From assembly GCA_017860725.1 (NCBI GenBank), contig JAGDMX010000353.1:1-5507 (forward strand): 5,507 nucleotides of DNA, read 5' to 3'. Shown one piece after another: positions 1-5,507 of the stretch. A model generated the notes under the pieces. That model was not told the DNA's origin, did not search any database, and worked only from the letters and a program-made list of their open reading frames with translations. A program made the translations under genes and the position numbers. Every line of letters begins with the position of its first letter. The stretch's first letter is position 1. The stretch is from Chloroflexota bacterium. Lineage in GTDB: Bacteria; Chloroflexota; Anaerolineae; Anaerolineales; UBA4823.

Positions 1-838
1 TCAGGCGCTCAAATTCGTTGATCTGGAGCGGGCCTTCGTAAGGATATAAAAATTCGGGCTCAGCGATCCCACCAACTGCGAAACCCATCGCCAGGGGTAG
101 CTCGCTTGATATTTCAGGTTGTATTCCTTCTTCTTCTGGTGGAACTTCGCTCACAGTCCTCTGCGAGGGCTCACCCGGCGCGGTGAGCTGCTTGAGCAAA
201 TCCAGGACAATCGACAGGATAATCGTCCCTTGCGAGTGGGCGATGACGACAACTTTTTTCTTGTGGCTCTTCAGCGCCTCATGAATCGGGGGGAATGCTT
301 TCTCGACGGCTTCCGTGGTGCGGTGCCATTGTTTGCCCAGGACGCACTCCAGCATATCGGTGAGGAAGGAGCTGGTTGTGTTCTGGATAATGGTGATTGG
401 GCGATGGAACAGATCGGCGATCAGAGCGGCGTTGATTTGCGCCACCGAGTCATTGGTAAGGATGCCGTTGATGAAAAACCAGGCTTCGTCAGGGAAGCTG
501 GTATAGCTACCGTTATGGTCTGGACGCTGCAGGATAATCGTGGGACGCCAGAACAAGCCGTTAAAGAAGGGTGGACCATAGGACGGGGGGTTGAGAGGGA
601 TGGATGGAATGGAGATATTCAGGAAATACTCAATGGTTCGAGGCAGCCTCCACAAGTCGATAATCTTGAATTCTGAAAGGCGTTGGTAGGGTGGCAGCCA
701 TGTCCAGGGCAGCCCAAAGATGGAGGACAGGAATAGCGGCGGCCGGATGTGCGTGGCATCCCTGGCTATCGAGAGCAGCTCGCTCATTTCAAGGGCAATT
801 TCGGCTGGATTATTGAAAGTCATTGGCTCGGTGTCCAT
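1..838 (-). CDS. Alpha/beta-hydrolase (lipase-like) protein, C-terminus outside window
   Basis: An open minus-strand frame runs from ATG at 838 to the window edge (279 codons, no stop). The key motif is VVVIAHSQGTII at residues 196-207, the strand-nucleophile-elbow-helix signature of alpha/beta hydrolases, with Ser202 as presumed nucleophile. The first elbow Gly is replaced by Ala (A-H-S-Q-G). Upstream are a Trp/Pro-rich N-terminal part (residues 30-120) and a WFFINGILTND stretch at 120-130 that could carry oxyanion-hole residues. Residues about 220-250 form a Pro/Glu-rich, probably flexible segment. The catalytic acid and His are not identifiable and may lie off the edge. I see no signal peptide, so it is likely cytoplasmic. 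An AAGGA Shine-Dalgarno (846-850) lies 7 nt before the ATG, and the gene starts 12 bp after the nucleotidyltransferase stop, suggesting co-transcription. Substrate unknown. Family-level hydrolase assignment is moderately sure; lipase activity is only a guess. Confidence 0.8.
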   Translation of the reverse strand, partial: MDTEPMTFNNPAEIALEMSELLSIARDATHIRPPLFLSSIFGLPWTWLPPYQRLSEFKIIDLWRLPRTIEYFLNISIPSIPLNPPSYGPPFFNGLFWRPTIILQRPDHNGSYTSFPDEAWFFINGILTNDSVAQINAALIADLFHRPITIIQNTTSSFLTDMLECVLGKQWHRTTEAVEKAFPPIHEALKSHKKKVVVIAHSQGTIILSIVLDLLKQLTAPGEPSQRTVSEVPPEEEGIQPEISSELPLAMGFAVGGIAEPEFLYPYEGPLQINEFERL

Positions 839-850
839 TGTTGATTCCTT

Positions 851-1750
851 TTAGCCCTCCGAATCGATGGTCGTTCGGATCAGCTTGATCATCTTGGTCT
901 CGACCTGGATCGGATAAATCAGGCTCAAGAGGGTAGCCGTCTCCTGGGCCAGCCAGGTGAACATCATAATTGTATTCCATAATGCAGTCTCCAGTTGTGA
1001 CTGGTCGTATCCACCAAAGGCGGCAGGTAGCTGTTGAACGAGGCGCGCATCGGCCCACTCATCAAGATAGCGCCCACCGTACCAGGTATTGTACTCAAGC
1101 CCATGCTGCGCCCGGGCATGCCACTCCGCCATCTGAAGGATTTGCTGTTTCATGATCCCGTTGCAAGTATGGAAAGCTCGCCATAAGTCTCCCCGACGGA
1201 GAAATTTAGCTGCGCGCAGTGCGTCCATCCAGAAATGGTTGATGCAATCCAACACATCGGTCTGAATGGGGTGGGTCAGGGGAATAGGATCCCACGGGAT
1301 CGACAGTCCTTCATTTGCTGGATTGGTATTATCGAGCAGGCAGTAGATTCCGTGTTGGTAAACATCTTGATAATCTGCGGTGGCGGAAAGTAGCTCCTGC
1401 AAGGACGGCTCCCTATTGACCGGCTCGGGGGCCTGGGCAAAGGCAAAGTCCCCTTTTGATCCATCGAAAAATAAGACCAGCCATTCAGGATCGCCACGTC
1501 CTGTGCTATCGAGCACGGTCAGTAAGACATCACCGATCTGTTGGAGCCAGCCTGAGCTCTTCCGATACGGTTCCGGATCGCGGGTGAAAAGGATTAGGTC
1601 AAGATCCGACCACTCATCGGCGGGCTTGATCTGTCGGGCGCGTGAGCCGATGGTCAGCACTGCCAGGATGGCGGGCTGGTCTTTGGCCCAGGCGTAGACA
1701 CGCTGGCTAAGCAGCGCGTAGGGACCACTGGAATCATGGATGCTTTCCAT
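851..1750 (-). CDS. Aminoglycoside 6-adenylyltransferase (ANT(6))-like nucleotidyltransferase
   Basis: This 299-residue protein matches the length and layout of the streptomycin adenylyltransferase family (AadE/ANT(6) type), which transfers AMP from ATP to an aminoglycoside hydroxyl in the cytoplasm. The N-terminal nucleotidyltransferase fold shows GSR at residues 35-37 followed by SDLDL at 48-52, giving metal ligands Asp49 and Asp51. A third carboxylate is Asp101, in DGSKGDFAF, at the place of the family's DGxRIDL motif. The C-terminal helical half (about 168-280) has the expected pattern HFWMDALRAAKFLRRGDLW, then MKQQILQMAEWHARA. No obvious Shine-Dalgarno precedes the ATG, which lies 15 bp after the aldo/keto reductase stop, so translation may be coupled to that gene. 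Chromosomal homologues are common in environmental bacteria, and many have unproven substrates. Family membership is fairly certain; streptomycin resistance is not. Confidence 0.85.
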   Translation of the reverse strand: MESIHDSSGPYALLSQRVYAWAKDQPAILAVLTIGSRARQIKPADEWSDLDLILFTRDPEPYRKSSGWLQQIGDVLLTVLDSTGRGDPEWLVLFFDGSKGDFAFAQAPEPVNREPSLQELLSATADYQDVYQHGIYCLLDNTNPANEGLSIPWDPIPLTHPIQTDVLDCINHFWMDALRAAKFLRRGDLWRAFHTCNGIMKQQILQMAEWHARAQHGLEYNTWYGGRYLDEWADARLVQQLPAAFGGYDQSQLETALWNTIMMFTWLAQETATLLSLIYPIQVETKMIKLIRTTIDSEG

Positions 1751-1765
1751 CAGGTGCGGTGAGCA

Positions 1766-2620
1766 TTATGCGAATAATGGCTGATATTGGTCCGCCGAGG
1801 CGATCAGCGCCTCCTGCTCTGCTGGAGATAGCGGGGTGAAGTTTTCGCAGGCTTCCAAGACTAGCGGCAATACTGTCGGATCACCCACTGTGCAAATCCC
1901 GGTGATATCCTGGGATAAGGCAAAGTTCACCGCCGATTGGATGTCCGCTTGCTCAGTGAAAGGCTCATACCAGACAATGTGGGTTTTGGGCCTGTCACCC
2001 CACGGCCTGCGGGTGATCGACTTAATAATCATCGTGCCGACGTCTTTGGATCGGCATACGCGGAGCAGCTCCTCGGCATTTTCTCGAAAGTAAGGGTTGG
2101 CATACTGAACGAAATTTAGCGGGAAGAGCACCGAATCGAAGTCAAACCGCCGCAAGGCTTCCAGGAAGATCGCCGGAGAATCTACCCCGTGCCCGGTGAT
2201 ACCGATGTAGCGGGTAAGACCCGCCTGGCGGGCGGCAACCATCGCATCCAGGGCGCCTCCCGAGCGGGTTGCCTTATCCAGCTCATCCATGGTCTCGATC
2301 GCGTGGATCTGGTATAGATCGAAATGGTCGGTTTGTAGACGGTGCAGAGATTGCTGCATCGCTGTAAAAGCGCCCTGGTAGTCGCGCTCCATGGTTTTAC
2401 AGCCCAAGAAAAATGAATCCCGGTGATTCACCATCCATGGGCTCAGATGTTGTTCAGAGATGCCGTAGGTCGGTGCGATATCAATATGATTGACTCCAGC
2501 GGCGATGATCTGTTGCATGACGGCATCTGCTTCAGCCTGACCGTCCTGGGAAATCGCGAATGCGCCAAATATAGCCAGAGTACTCTGATGTCCGGTGCGT
2601 CCAAAGCGGCGAGTTTGCAT
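1766..2620 (-). CDS. Aldo/keto reductase
   Basis: A NAD(P)H-dependent oxidoreductase of the aldo/keto reductase superfamily, a cytoplasmic (beta/alpha)8 barrel reducing aldehydes or ketones; the physiological substrate cannot be read from sequence. Starting at 2620 gives 284 residues beginning MQTRRFGRTG, the typical start for this family. The full catalytic tetrad is visible: Asp47 and Tyr52 (HIDIAPTYG), Lys75 (LGCKT) and His106 (FDLYQIHAI). Later landmarks are YIGITGH and a cofactor-side C-terminal region containing ITGICTVGDPT. An upstream in-frame ATG at 2635 would add five residues but lies on top of a GGAGG ribosome binding site that is ideally spaced for 2620, so the shorter start is preferred. 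It is the first gene of a likely three-gene minus-strand unit and is transcribed divergently from the D-2-hydroxyacid dehydrogenase gene. Confidence 0.93.
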   Translation of the reverse strand: MQTRRFGRTGHQSTLAIFGAFAISQDGQAEADAVMQQIIAAGVNHIDIAPTYGISEQHLSPWMVNHRDSFFLGCKTMERDYQGAFTAMQQSLHRLQTDHFDLYQIHAIETMDELDKATRSGGALDAMVAARQAGLTRYIGITGHGVDSPAIFLEALRRFDFDSVLFPLNFVQYANPYFRENAEELLRVCRSKDVGTMIIKSITRRPWGDRPKTHIVWYEPFTEQADIQSAVNFALSQDITGICTVGDPTVLPLVLEACENFTPLSPAEQEALIASADQYQPLFA

Positions 2621-2626
2621 GGCATG

Positions 2627-2631
2627 CCTCC
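2627..2631 (-). promoter_or_regulatory. Shine-Dalgarno deciding the aldo/keto reductase start
   Basis: GGAGG on the minus strand sits 6 nt before ATG at 2620. The alternative ATG at 2635 lies upstream of it and has no comparable site of its own, which settles the start at 2620. Confidence 0.75.
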
Positions 2632-2643
2632 ACATAAATTCGG

Positions 2644-2649
2644 ATTGTA
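2644..2649 (-). promoter_or_regulatory. Possible -10 element for the minus-strand cluster
   Basis: TACAAT (5 of 6 match to the sigma70 consensus) on the minus strand would place transcription start near 2637, just upstream of the GGAGG site and leaving a leader of about 17 nt. The best -35 candidate 18 bp upstream, TTCGCT, is poor, so this is tentative. A weaker alternative further upstream pairs TTGGCT with TACACT at 18 bp spacing. Confidence 0.3.
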
Positions 2650-2767
2650 GTGATTGAGAGAAACATTAGCGAATATTACTTCAAAATCAGTGTACCACAT
2701 CCGAAATCCGACAGCCAAGGAATTGATGGTAAAATGGCCGCGGGAGTGCGGCTGGCGTCTAACCCAG

Positions 2768-2807
2768 ATATCCCACATATCCCACATTTATCCCACAATA
2801 TCCCTCA
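2768..2807. repeat. Four near-tandem TATCCC(ACA) repeats in the divergent intergenic region
   Basis: TATCCC occurs at 2769, 2778, 2789 and 2799, that is at 9, 11 and 10 bp steps; the first three copies continue as ACA and the last as TCA. The roughly one-helical-turn spacing puts all copies on the same face of the DNA. They lie between the two divergent genes and about 13 bp upstream of the predicted -35 of the dehydrogenase promoter, a fitting place for an activator or co-operative regulator. Function is inferred from position only; a simple slippage-derived repeat is the alternative. The rest of the 2621-2862 interval holds the promoter elements listed separately and nothing else I recognise. 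Confidence 0.6.
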
Positions 2808-2819
2808 AAATGAGCTATT

Positions 2820-2849
2820 TTGCCAATAAAATTGGGAATGTCGTATAGT
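2820..2849 (+). promoter_or_regulatory. Predicted sigma70-type promoter for the dehydrogenase gene
   Basis: TTGCCA (2820-2825) and TATAGT (2844-2849) each match the -35 and -10 consensus at 5 of 6 positions, with an 18-bp spacer. Transcription would start near 2856, inside the Shine-Dalgarno-like AAGGGAG (2851-2857), leaving a leader of only about 7 nt before the ATG at 2863. Either the transcript is almost leaderless or the true start point is elsewhere, so confidence is moderate at best. Confidence 0.45.
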
Positions 2850-2862
2850 CAAGGGAGTTTGA

Positions 2863-3837
2863 ATGGATCATCCAATAGAAATTCTCATCACGGTACCCTT
2901 ATCGGAACAACACTTGTCGCAGATCAAAAATGAATCGCCGGGGATAAGTATCCAGCATAGTGTGGTACGTAAAGCAGGCGACATTCCGGATGAGGTTTGG
3001 AAAAAAACCGAGGTGCTGTATACCAGCCGAGTTGTGCCGGAACCGGAGCAAGCACCAAACCTGCGCTGGATACAATTCAACCTGGCCGGTATCGATCATG
3101 CGATCCAGGCCCCAATCACCCACAAAGCCGGGGTCATCGTCACGACGTTAAGTGGGGCGGCTTCGACCCAGGTGGCCGAACATGTACTCATGATGCTGCT
3201 TAGCCTGGGACATCACCTGCAGGAGATGATCTCCAGCCAGCGCCGAGCGGAGTGGCCGAAAGATCGATGGGAGCGATTCTTGCCGATCGAGCTGCGCGAA
3301 AACACGGTTGGCATCGTTGGCTATGGCAGCATTGGTCGCCAGGTGGCGCGCCTGCTGGCGGATTTCGGGGCGCAGGTTTTAGCAACCAAACGAGATGTGT
3401 TACATCCGGAGGATGATGGGTTTACCCCCGAGGGATTTGGCGATCCTCGGGCGGAATTTGTTCATCGCATTTACCCGCCCCAGGCATTAGGATCCATGAT
3501 CAAAGTTTGCGATTTTGTCGTTGTAACCGTACCTCTCACGCCGGCAACTAAGGGTATGCTAAATGCCGACATGCTTGCTCTGATGAAACCGACTGCGTTC
3601 CTGGTAGATGTCTCTCGTGGAGGGATAGTCGACCATAATGCATTGATCACAGCTCTGAAGGATCATCGGATTGCCGGCGCAGCCCTGGATGTATTCCCGG
3701 AGGAACCGCTGCCGGAAAGCAGTCCGCTATGGAAGCTGCCGAATGTGATCTTGACTCCACATATCTCCGGAAATACATCGAAATATGAAGCGAGGGCGGA
3801 AAGATTCTTTCCTGAGCCAGTTCCGCCGTCAGATTGA
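2863..3837 (+). CDS. D-2-hydroxyacid dehydrogenase, C-terminally truncated
   Basis: A 324-residue cytoplasmic NAD(P)-dependent oxidoreductase interconverting 2-oxoacids and D-2-hydroxyacids (glyoxylate/hydroxypyruvate reductase or phosphoglycerate dehydrogenase-like; exact substrate unknown). The N-terminal substrate-domain part contains RWIQFNLAGIDHA (69-80). The Rossmann dinucleotide motif is VGIVGYGSIG (149-158). Catalytic residues are all present: Arg252 in DVSRGGIVD, the Glu of DVFPEEP (280 or 281) and His300 in LTPHISGN. AAGGGAG (2851-2857) lies 5 nt before ATG 2863. The family normally continues after this His with a helix of the type RAxxLFxENLRRYLxGxPL and a short tail. Here homology seems to end near residue 316, followed by an unrelated FPEPVPPSD and two consecutive TGA codons, so perhaps 20-30 native residues are lost. 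The frame then overlaps an HAD hydrolase remnant. Activity may be reduced or lost. Confidence 0.88.
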   Translation: MDHPIEILITVPLSEQHLSQIKNESPGISIQHSVVRKAGDIPDEVWKKTEVLYTSRVVPEPEQAPNLRWIQFNLAGIDHAIQAPITHKAGVIVTTLSGAASTQVAEHVLMMLLSLGHHLQEMISSQRRAEWPKDRWERFLPIELRENTVGIVGYGSIGRQVARLLADFGAQVLATKRDVLHPEDDGFTPEGFGDPRAEFVHRIYPPQALGSMIKVCDFVVVTVPLTPATKGMLNADMLALMKPTAFLVDVSRGGIVDHNALITALKDHRIAGAALDVFPEEPLPESSPLWKLPNVILTPHISGNTSKYEARAERFFPEPVPPSD

Positions 3838-4423
3838 TGAGTATTACCGGCAACGCGAGACGGAATTCATTGAATACACTACCTTATACGTGCTCAGAAT
3901 CATCCTGGCAGAGTGGGGATATCCTGATGCTTCCGATAGTATCCTGCGGCCAGCCTTAGCGGCTATGTATCAAATTACGCAAGATTGTTGGCAGATCGAG
4001 CAAGATGCACTTCCAACCTTGACAGCTTTGAAAGAGGCAGGATATCAATTGGGGATAATCTCAAATGCCAGTGATGATGCTGATGTCCAGGCGTTAGTAG
4101 ATAAAGTCCGTATTCGTCCATTTTTCGACTTTGTCTTGACTTCTGCCTCCCTCGGAGTTCGCAAGCCAAATCCCAAGATTCTTCAGGCTGGGCTGAATCA
4201 CTGGGTAGTGCCTGCCAACAGAGCATTGATGGTAGGCGATACCCTGGGCGCAGACATCCTGGGAGCTCAGCTTAGTGGTATGGCCGGTATCTGGATTACC
4301 CGTCGGGCGGACACACCCGCCAACCGGGCGCACGCCGATACGATCTACCCGGATGCCAGGATTACTACCCTGGTAGAGCTTCCTGGTTTACTGGAAAATT
4401 TTGACCACCGTGCAATAGATTGA
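3785..4423 (+). CDS. HAD-family hydrolase, N-terminally truncated (probable gene remnant)
   Basis: A 212-residue open frame with a haloacid-dehalogenase-like core, a family of mostly phosphatases acting through an Asp nucleophile. Motif II is Ser93 in LGIISNASD, motif III is Lys127 in VRKPNP, and motif IV is Asp152 with Asp157 in VGDTLGADILG. A helical cap region occupies about residues 10-75. Motif I, the DxDxT-type loop with the nucleophile that should open the protein, is absent. The first codons from ATG 3785 overlap the dehydrogenase in another frame and give MKRGRKDS, which is not family-like; recognisable sequence starts around FLSQFRRQIDEYY. There is no good Shine-Dalgarno, and the next in-frame Met is residue 61. 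About 40-50 N-terminal residues seem missing, so a catalytic HAD enzyme is unlikely. It may be a pseudogene, or a consequence of an assembly error. The family assignment itself is secure. Confidence 0.75.
   Translation: MKRGRKDSFLSQFRRQIDEYYRQRETEFIEYTTLYVLRIILAEWGYPDASDSILRPALAAMYQITQDCWQIEQDALPTLTALKEAGYQLGIISNASDDADVQALVDKVRIRPFFDFVLTSASLGVRKPNPKILQAGLNHWVVPANRALMVGDTLGADILGAQLSGMAGIWITRRADTPANRAHADTIYPDARITTLVELPGLLENFDHRAID
3800..3815. other. Inferred deletion or misassembly junction
   Basis: Dehydrogenase-like sequence in one frame (through ARAERFF) gives way here to HAD-like sequence in the next frame (from FLSQFRRQ). The lost DNA would comprise the dehydrogenase 3' end, any intergenic DNA and the HAD 5' end. 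The join falls in a short pyrimidine tract, TTCTTTCC, that could have supplied microhomology. The exact breakpoint cannot be fixed from this sequence alone. Confidence 0.55.
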
Positions 4424-4424
4424 T

Positions 4425-4485
4425 AAAAAACGTCACTTCGGGATAATGGAAATAAACCCAAAATCCTTTTATCCCGAATTCACGT
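4425..4485 (-). terminator. Second (backup) intrinsic terminator for the HtrA-family gene
   Basis: Arms at 4430-4446 and 4469-4485 pair at 15 of 17 positions, with a perfect 10-bp core (TTCGGGATAA with TTATCCCGAA) and a 22-nt loop. On the minus strand the stem is followed directly by six T (4430-4425). It lies immediately downstream of the first terminator. The plus-strand side lacks a T-tract, so it is not a good terminator for the HAD gene, although its stem could protect that transcript's 3' end. Confidence 0.6.
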
Positions 4486-4522
4486 AAAATAAAAGGCCAC
4501 ATAATGACATCACCATGTGGCC
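4486..4522 (-). terminator. Intrinsic terminator of the HtrA-family gene
   Basis: A perfect 8-bp GC-rich stem, GGCCACAT (4495-4502) with ATGTGGCC (4515-4522), has a 12-nt loop and is followed on the minus strand by TTTTATTTT (4494-4486). It starts 27 nt after the protease stop codon. This is a textbook Rho-independent terminator. In the plus direction the tail is only weakly T-rich. Confidence 0.85.
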
Positions 4523-4549
4523 CCATTCTTTCGAGTGGATTGTCCTGGC

Positions 4550-5507
4550 TTACTGCTGTATCGATGCCGGGCGTGCCTCTAATACGAGTTCAACTTCTTT
4601 ATATTCGCCATCGCGGTAGATGGTCATGGTTATCGTTTTTCCCGGTGATCCGCTCAGCGCGATATAAAGTAGAAGATCATCAAAAGACTCAATCGGCTGT
4701 CCATCCACAGCCGTGATAATATCACCGCCAATCTCGACCAGGCGATCATTAATCGTGGTTTCTTCGGTTGTGCCACGCAATCCGGCATCATCGGCGGGGC
4801 CATTGCTGTAAATGCTGCTCAGGTAAGCTGCCTTGGTGAAGGGCAAAGCCATCGCTTGCGCGGTAAGCGGATCCAAAGCATGACCGCTCACCCCCATCCA
4901 CGGCCAGACATACTCCCCATCTTGGATCAGCCCAGGGACCACCCGTTCAACAATGCTAACCGGGATGGCAAAGCCAACCCCACTGTTGCTGCGATCCAGG
5001 CTTTGGGTCTGGATTTGGGCATTGATTCCGATCACTTGGCCGTCCAAATTCAGTAACGGTCCTCCAGAATTGCCGGGGTTGATGGCCGCATCGGTCTGGA
5101 TCGATTGGGGGATTCTGAAAGAAGTTTGGGCAGGGATGGTTCGACCTAAAGCGCTGACAATGCCTCTGGTGAGTGTGCCACCCAATCCAAATGGATTCCC
5201 GATCGCCACCACGGATTGACCAACTTTTACTGAATTCATATCACCCAGGGGTAAGGGAGATACACCTTGCGGTACGGCTTTTACCTTAATCACTGCCAGG
5301 TCGCTGTGCAGGTCTTCACCAACAATATCCGCAGGCTGGATGGTGCCCTCCGAGAATATCACGTCAATCTGTTCAGAGCCATGTACCACGTGCGCATTGG
5401 TAATGATGTGCCCAGCCCCATCATACACAAATCCCGAGCCTTCTCCAACTGGTGTGAAGAGATTACCCTCGCGGGCATAGATGAGGATGTTGACCACCGA
5501 AGGATTG
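4550..5507 (-). CDS. HtrA/DegP-family serine protease with PDZ domain, N-terminus outside window
   Basis: An extracytoplasmic quality-control protease: a trypsin-like domain that degrades or processes misfolded envelope proteins, followed by one PDZ domain that binds C-terminal peptides. The visible 318 residues begin NPSVVNI and are in frame to the window edge, so the GTG at 5497 is not the true start; a signal or membrane anchor is expected upstream. In visible-fragment numbering the catalytic triad is His39 (TNAHVV), Asp69 (SDLAVIKV) and Ser147 (GNSGGP). GEGSGFV (21-27), AIGNPFGL and QTDAAINPGNSGG are typical of the family. The PDZ domain covers about 203-315 (WPWMGV through GDIITAVDGQPI to the end). 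An insert, RGTTEETTINDRL, sits within the PDZ domain. One PDZ resembles the DegS or single-PDZ HtrA layout. The stop at 4550 is followed by two intrinsic terminators. Convergent with the HAD gene. Confidence 0.95.
   Translation of the reverse strand, partial: NPSVVNILIYAREGNLFTPVGEGSGFVYDGAGHIITNAHVVHGSEQIDVIFSEGTIQPADIVGEDLHSDLAVIKVKAVPQGVSPLPLGDMNSVKVGQSVVAIGNPFGLGGTLTRGIVSALGRTIPAQTSFRIPQSIQTDAAINPGNSGGPLLNLDGQVIGINAQIQTQSLDRSNSGVGFAIPVSIVERVVPGLIQDGEYVWPWMGVSGHALDPLTAQAMALPFTKAAYLSSIYSNGPADDAGLRGTTEETTINDRLVEIGGDIITAVDGQPIESFDDLLLYIALSGSPGKTITMTIYRDGEYKEVELVLEARPASIQQ

Noticed and set aside
119..676. Long plus-strand frame of 185 codons
   Set aside because: It lies antisense within the hydrolase-like gene, whose minus-strand frame has a nucleophile elbow and a good ribosome binding site. 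The plus-strand translation shows no recognisable domain.
1380..1697. Plus-strand frame of 105 codons
   Set aside because: It is a shadow of the ANT(6)-like gene; its Ser/Arg/Pro-rich translation is typical of an antisense frame.
2443..2787. Minus-strand frame of 114 codons across the divergent intergenic region
   Set aside because: It overlaps the aldo/keto reductase start in another frame, has no domain, and runs through the repeat cluster.
2768..2807. DnaA boxes or a replication origin
   Set aside because: TTATCCCACA resembles the DnaA box TTATCCACA but has an extra C in every copy, and no dnaA, dnaN or AT-rich unwinding element is nearby.
2768..2807. CRISPR array
   Set aside because: The units are only about 10 bp with no spacers.
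3785..3837. Programmed ribosomal frameshift joining dehydrogenase and HAD domains into one protein
   Set aside because: No convincing slippery site is visible, and a fused product would still lack the dehydrogenase C-terminal helix and HAD motif I, so a deletion fits better.
5495..5497. GTG as the start of the HtrA-family protease
   Set aside because: The frame continues upstream to the window edge with family-like residues (NPS before VVNI), and the expected signal or anchor segment is missing, so the real start lies outside.

Overview
The window is ordinary bacterial chromosomal DNA of roughly 50-55% GC by eye, densely coding, with short Shine-Dalgarno-led genes. The protein styles (a single-PDZ HtrA protease, an ANT(6)-like nucleotidyltransferase, an HAD hydrolase with a VGDTLGADILGA motif) remind me of Chloroflexota, particularly Anaerolineae-type genomes. 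That assignment is an impression from remembered families, not a search result. There are no RNA genes, insertion sequences, CRISPR arrays or phage genes that I can support.

Layout. Positions 1-2620 hold a three-gene minus-strand cluster, read right to left: an aldo/keto reductase (1766-2620), an aminoglycoside 6-adenylyltransferase-like protein (851-1750) and a GxSxG-type alpha/beta-hydrolase-like protein that runs off the left edge (1-838). The gaps are only 15 and 12 bp, so they probably share a transcript. Positions 2621-2862 are a divergent intergenic region with four near-tandem TATCCC-type repeats and a good sigma70-like promoter facing right. From 2863 the plus strand carries a D-2-hydroxyacid dehydrogenase (2863-3837), overlapped in another frame by an HAD-family hydrolase (3785-4423). 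Positions 4424-4549 are a convergent intergenic region with two hairpins that look like tandem intrinsic terminators for the gene arriving from the right, an HtrA/DegP-family protease (4550-5507, minus strand, 5' end outside the window).

The most notable observation is at about 3800-3815. The dehydrogenase stops just after its catalytic His and lacks the usual C-terminal helix and tail. The HAD protein that begins there lacks the motif I Asp needed for catalysis. Both are explained by one deletion (or an assembly misjoin) that fused two formerly complete neighbours out of frame. The dehydrogenase keeps all its catalytic residues and might still work; the HAD gene is probably a remnant.

I see no convincing novel multi-gene system. 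The genes look like unrelated small-molecule enzymes and a protein-quality-control protease. The leads worth checking are the double truncation, the repeat cluster in the divergent promoter region, and the poorly characterised hydrolase-like protein at the left edge.
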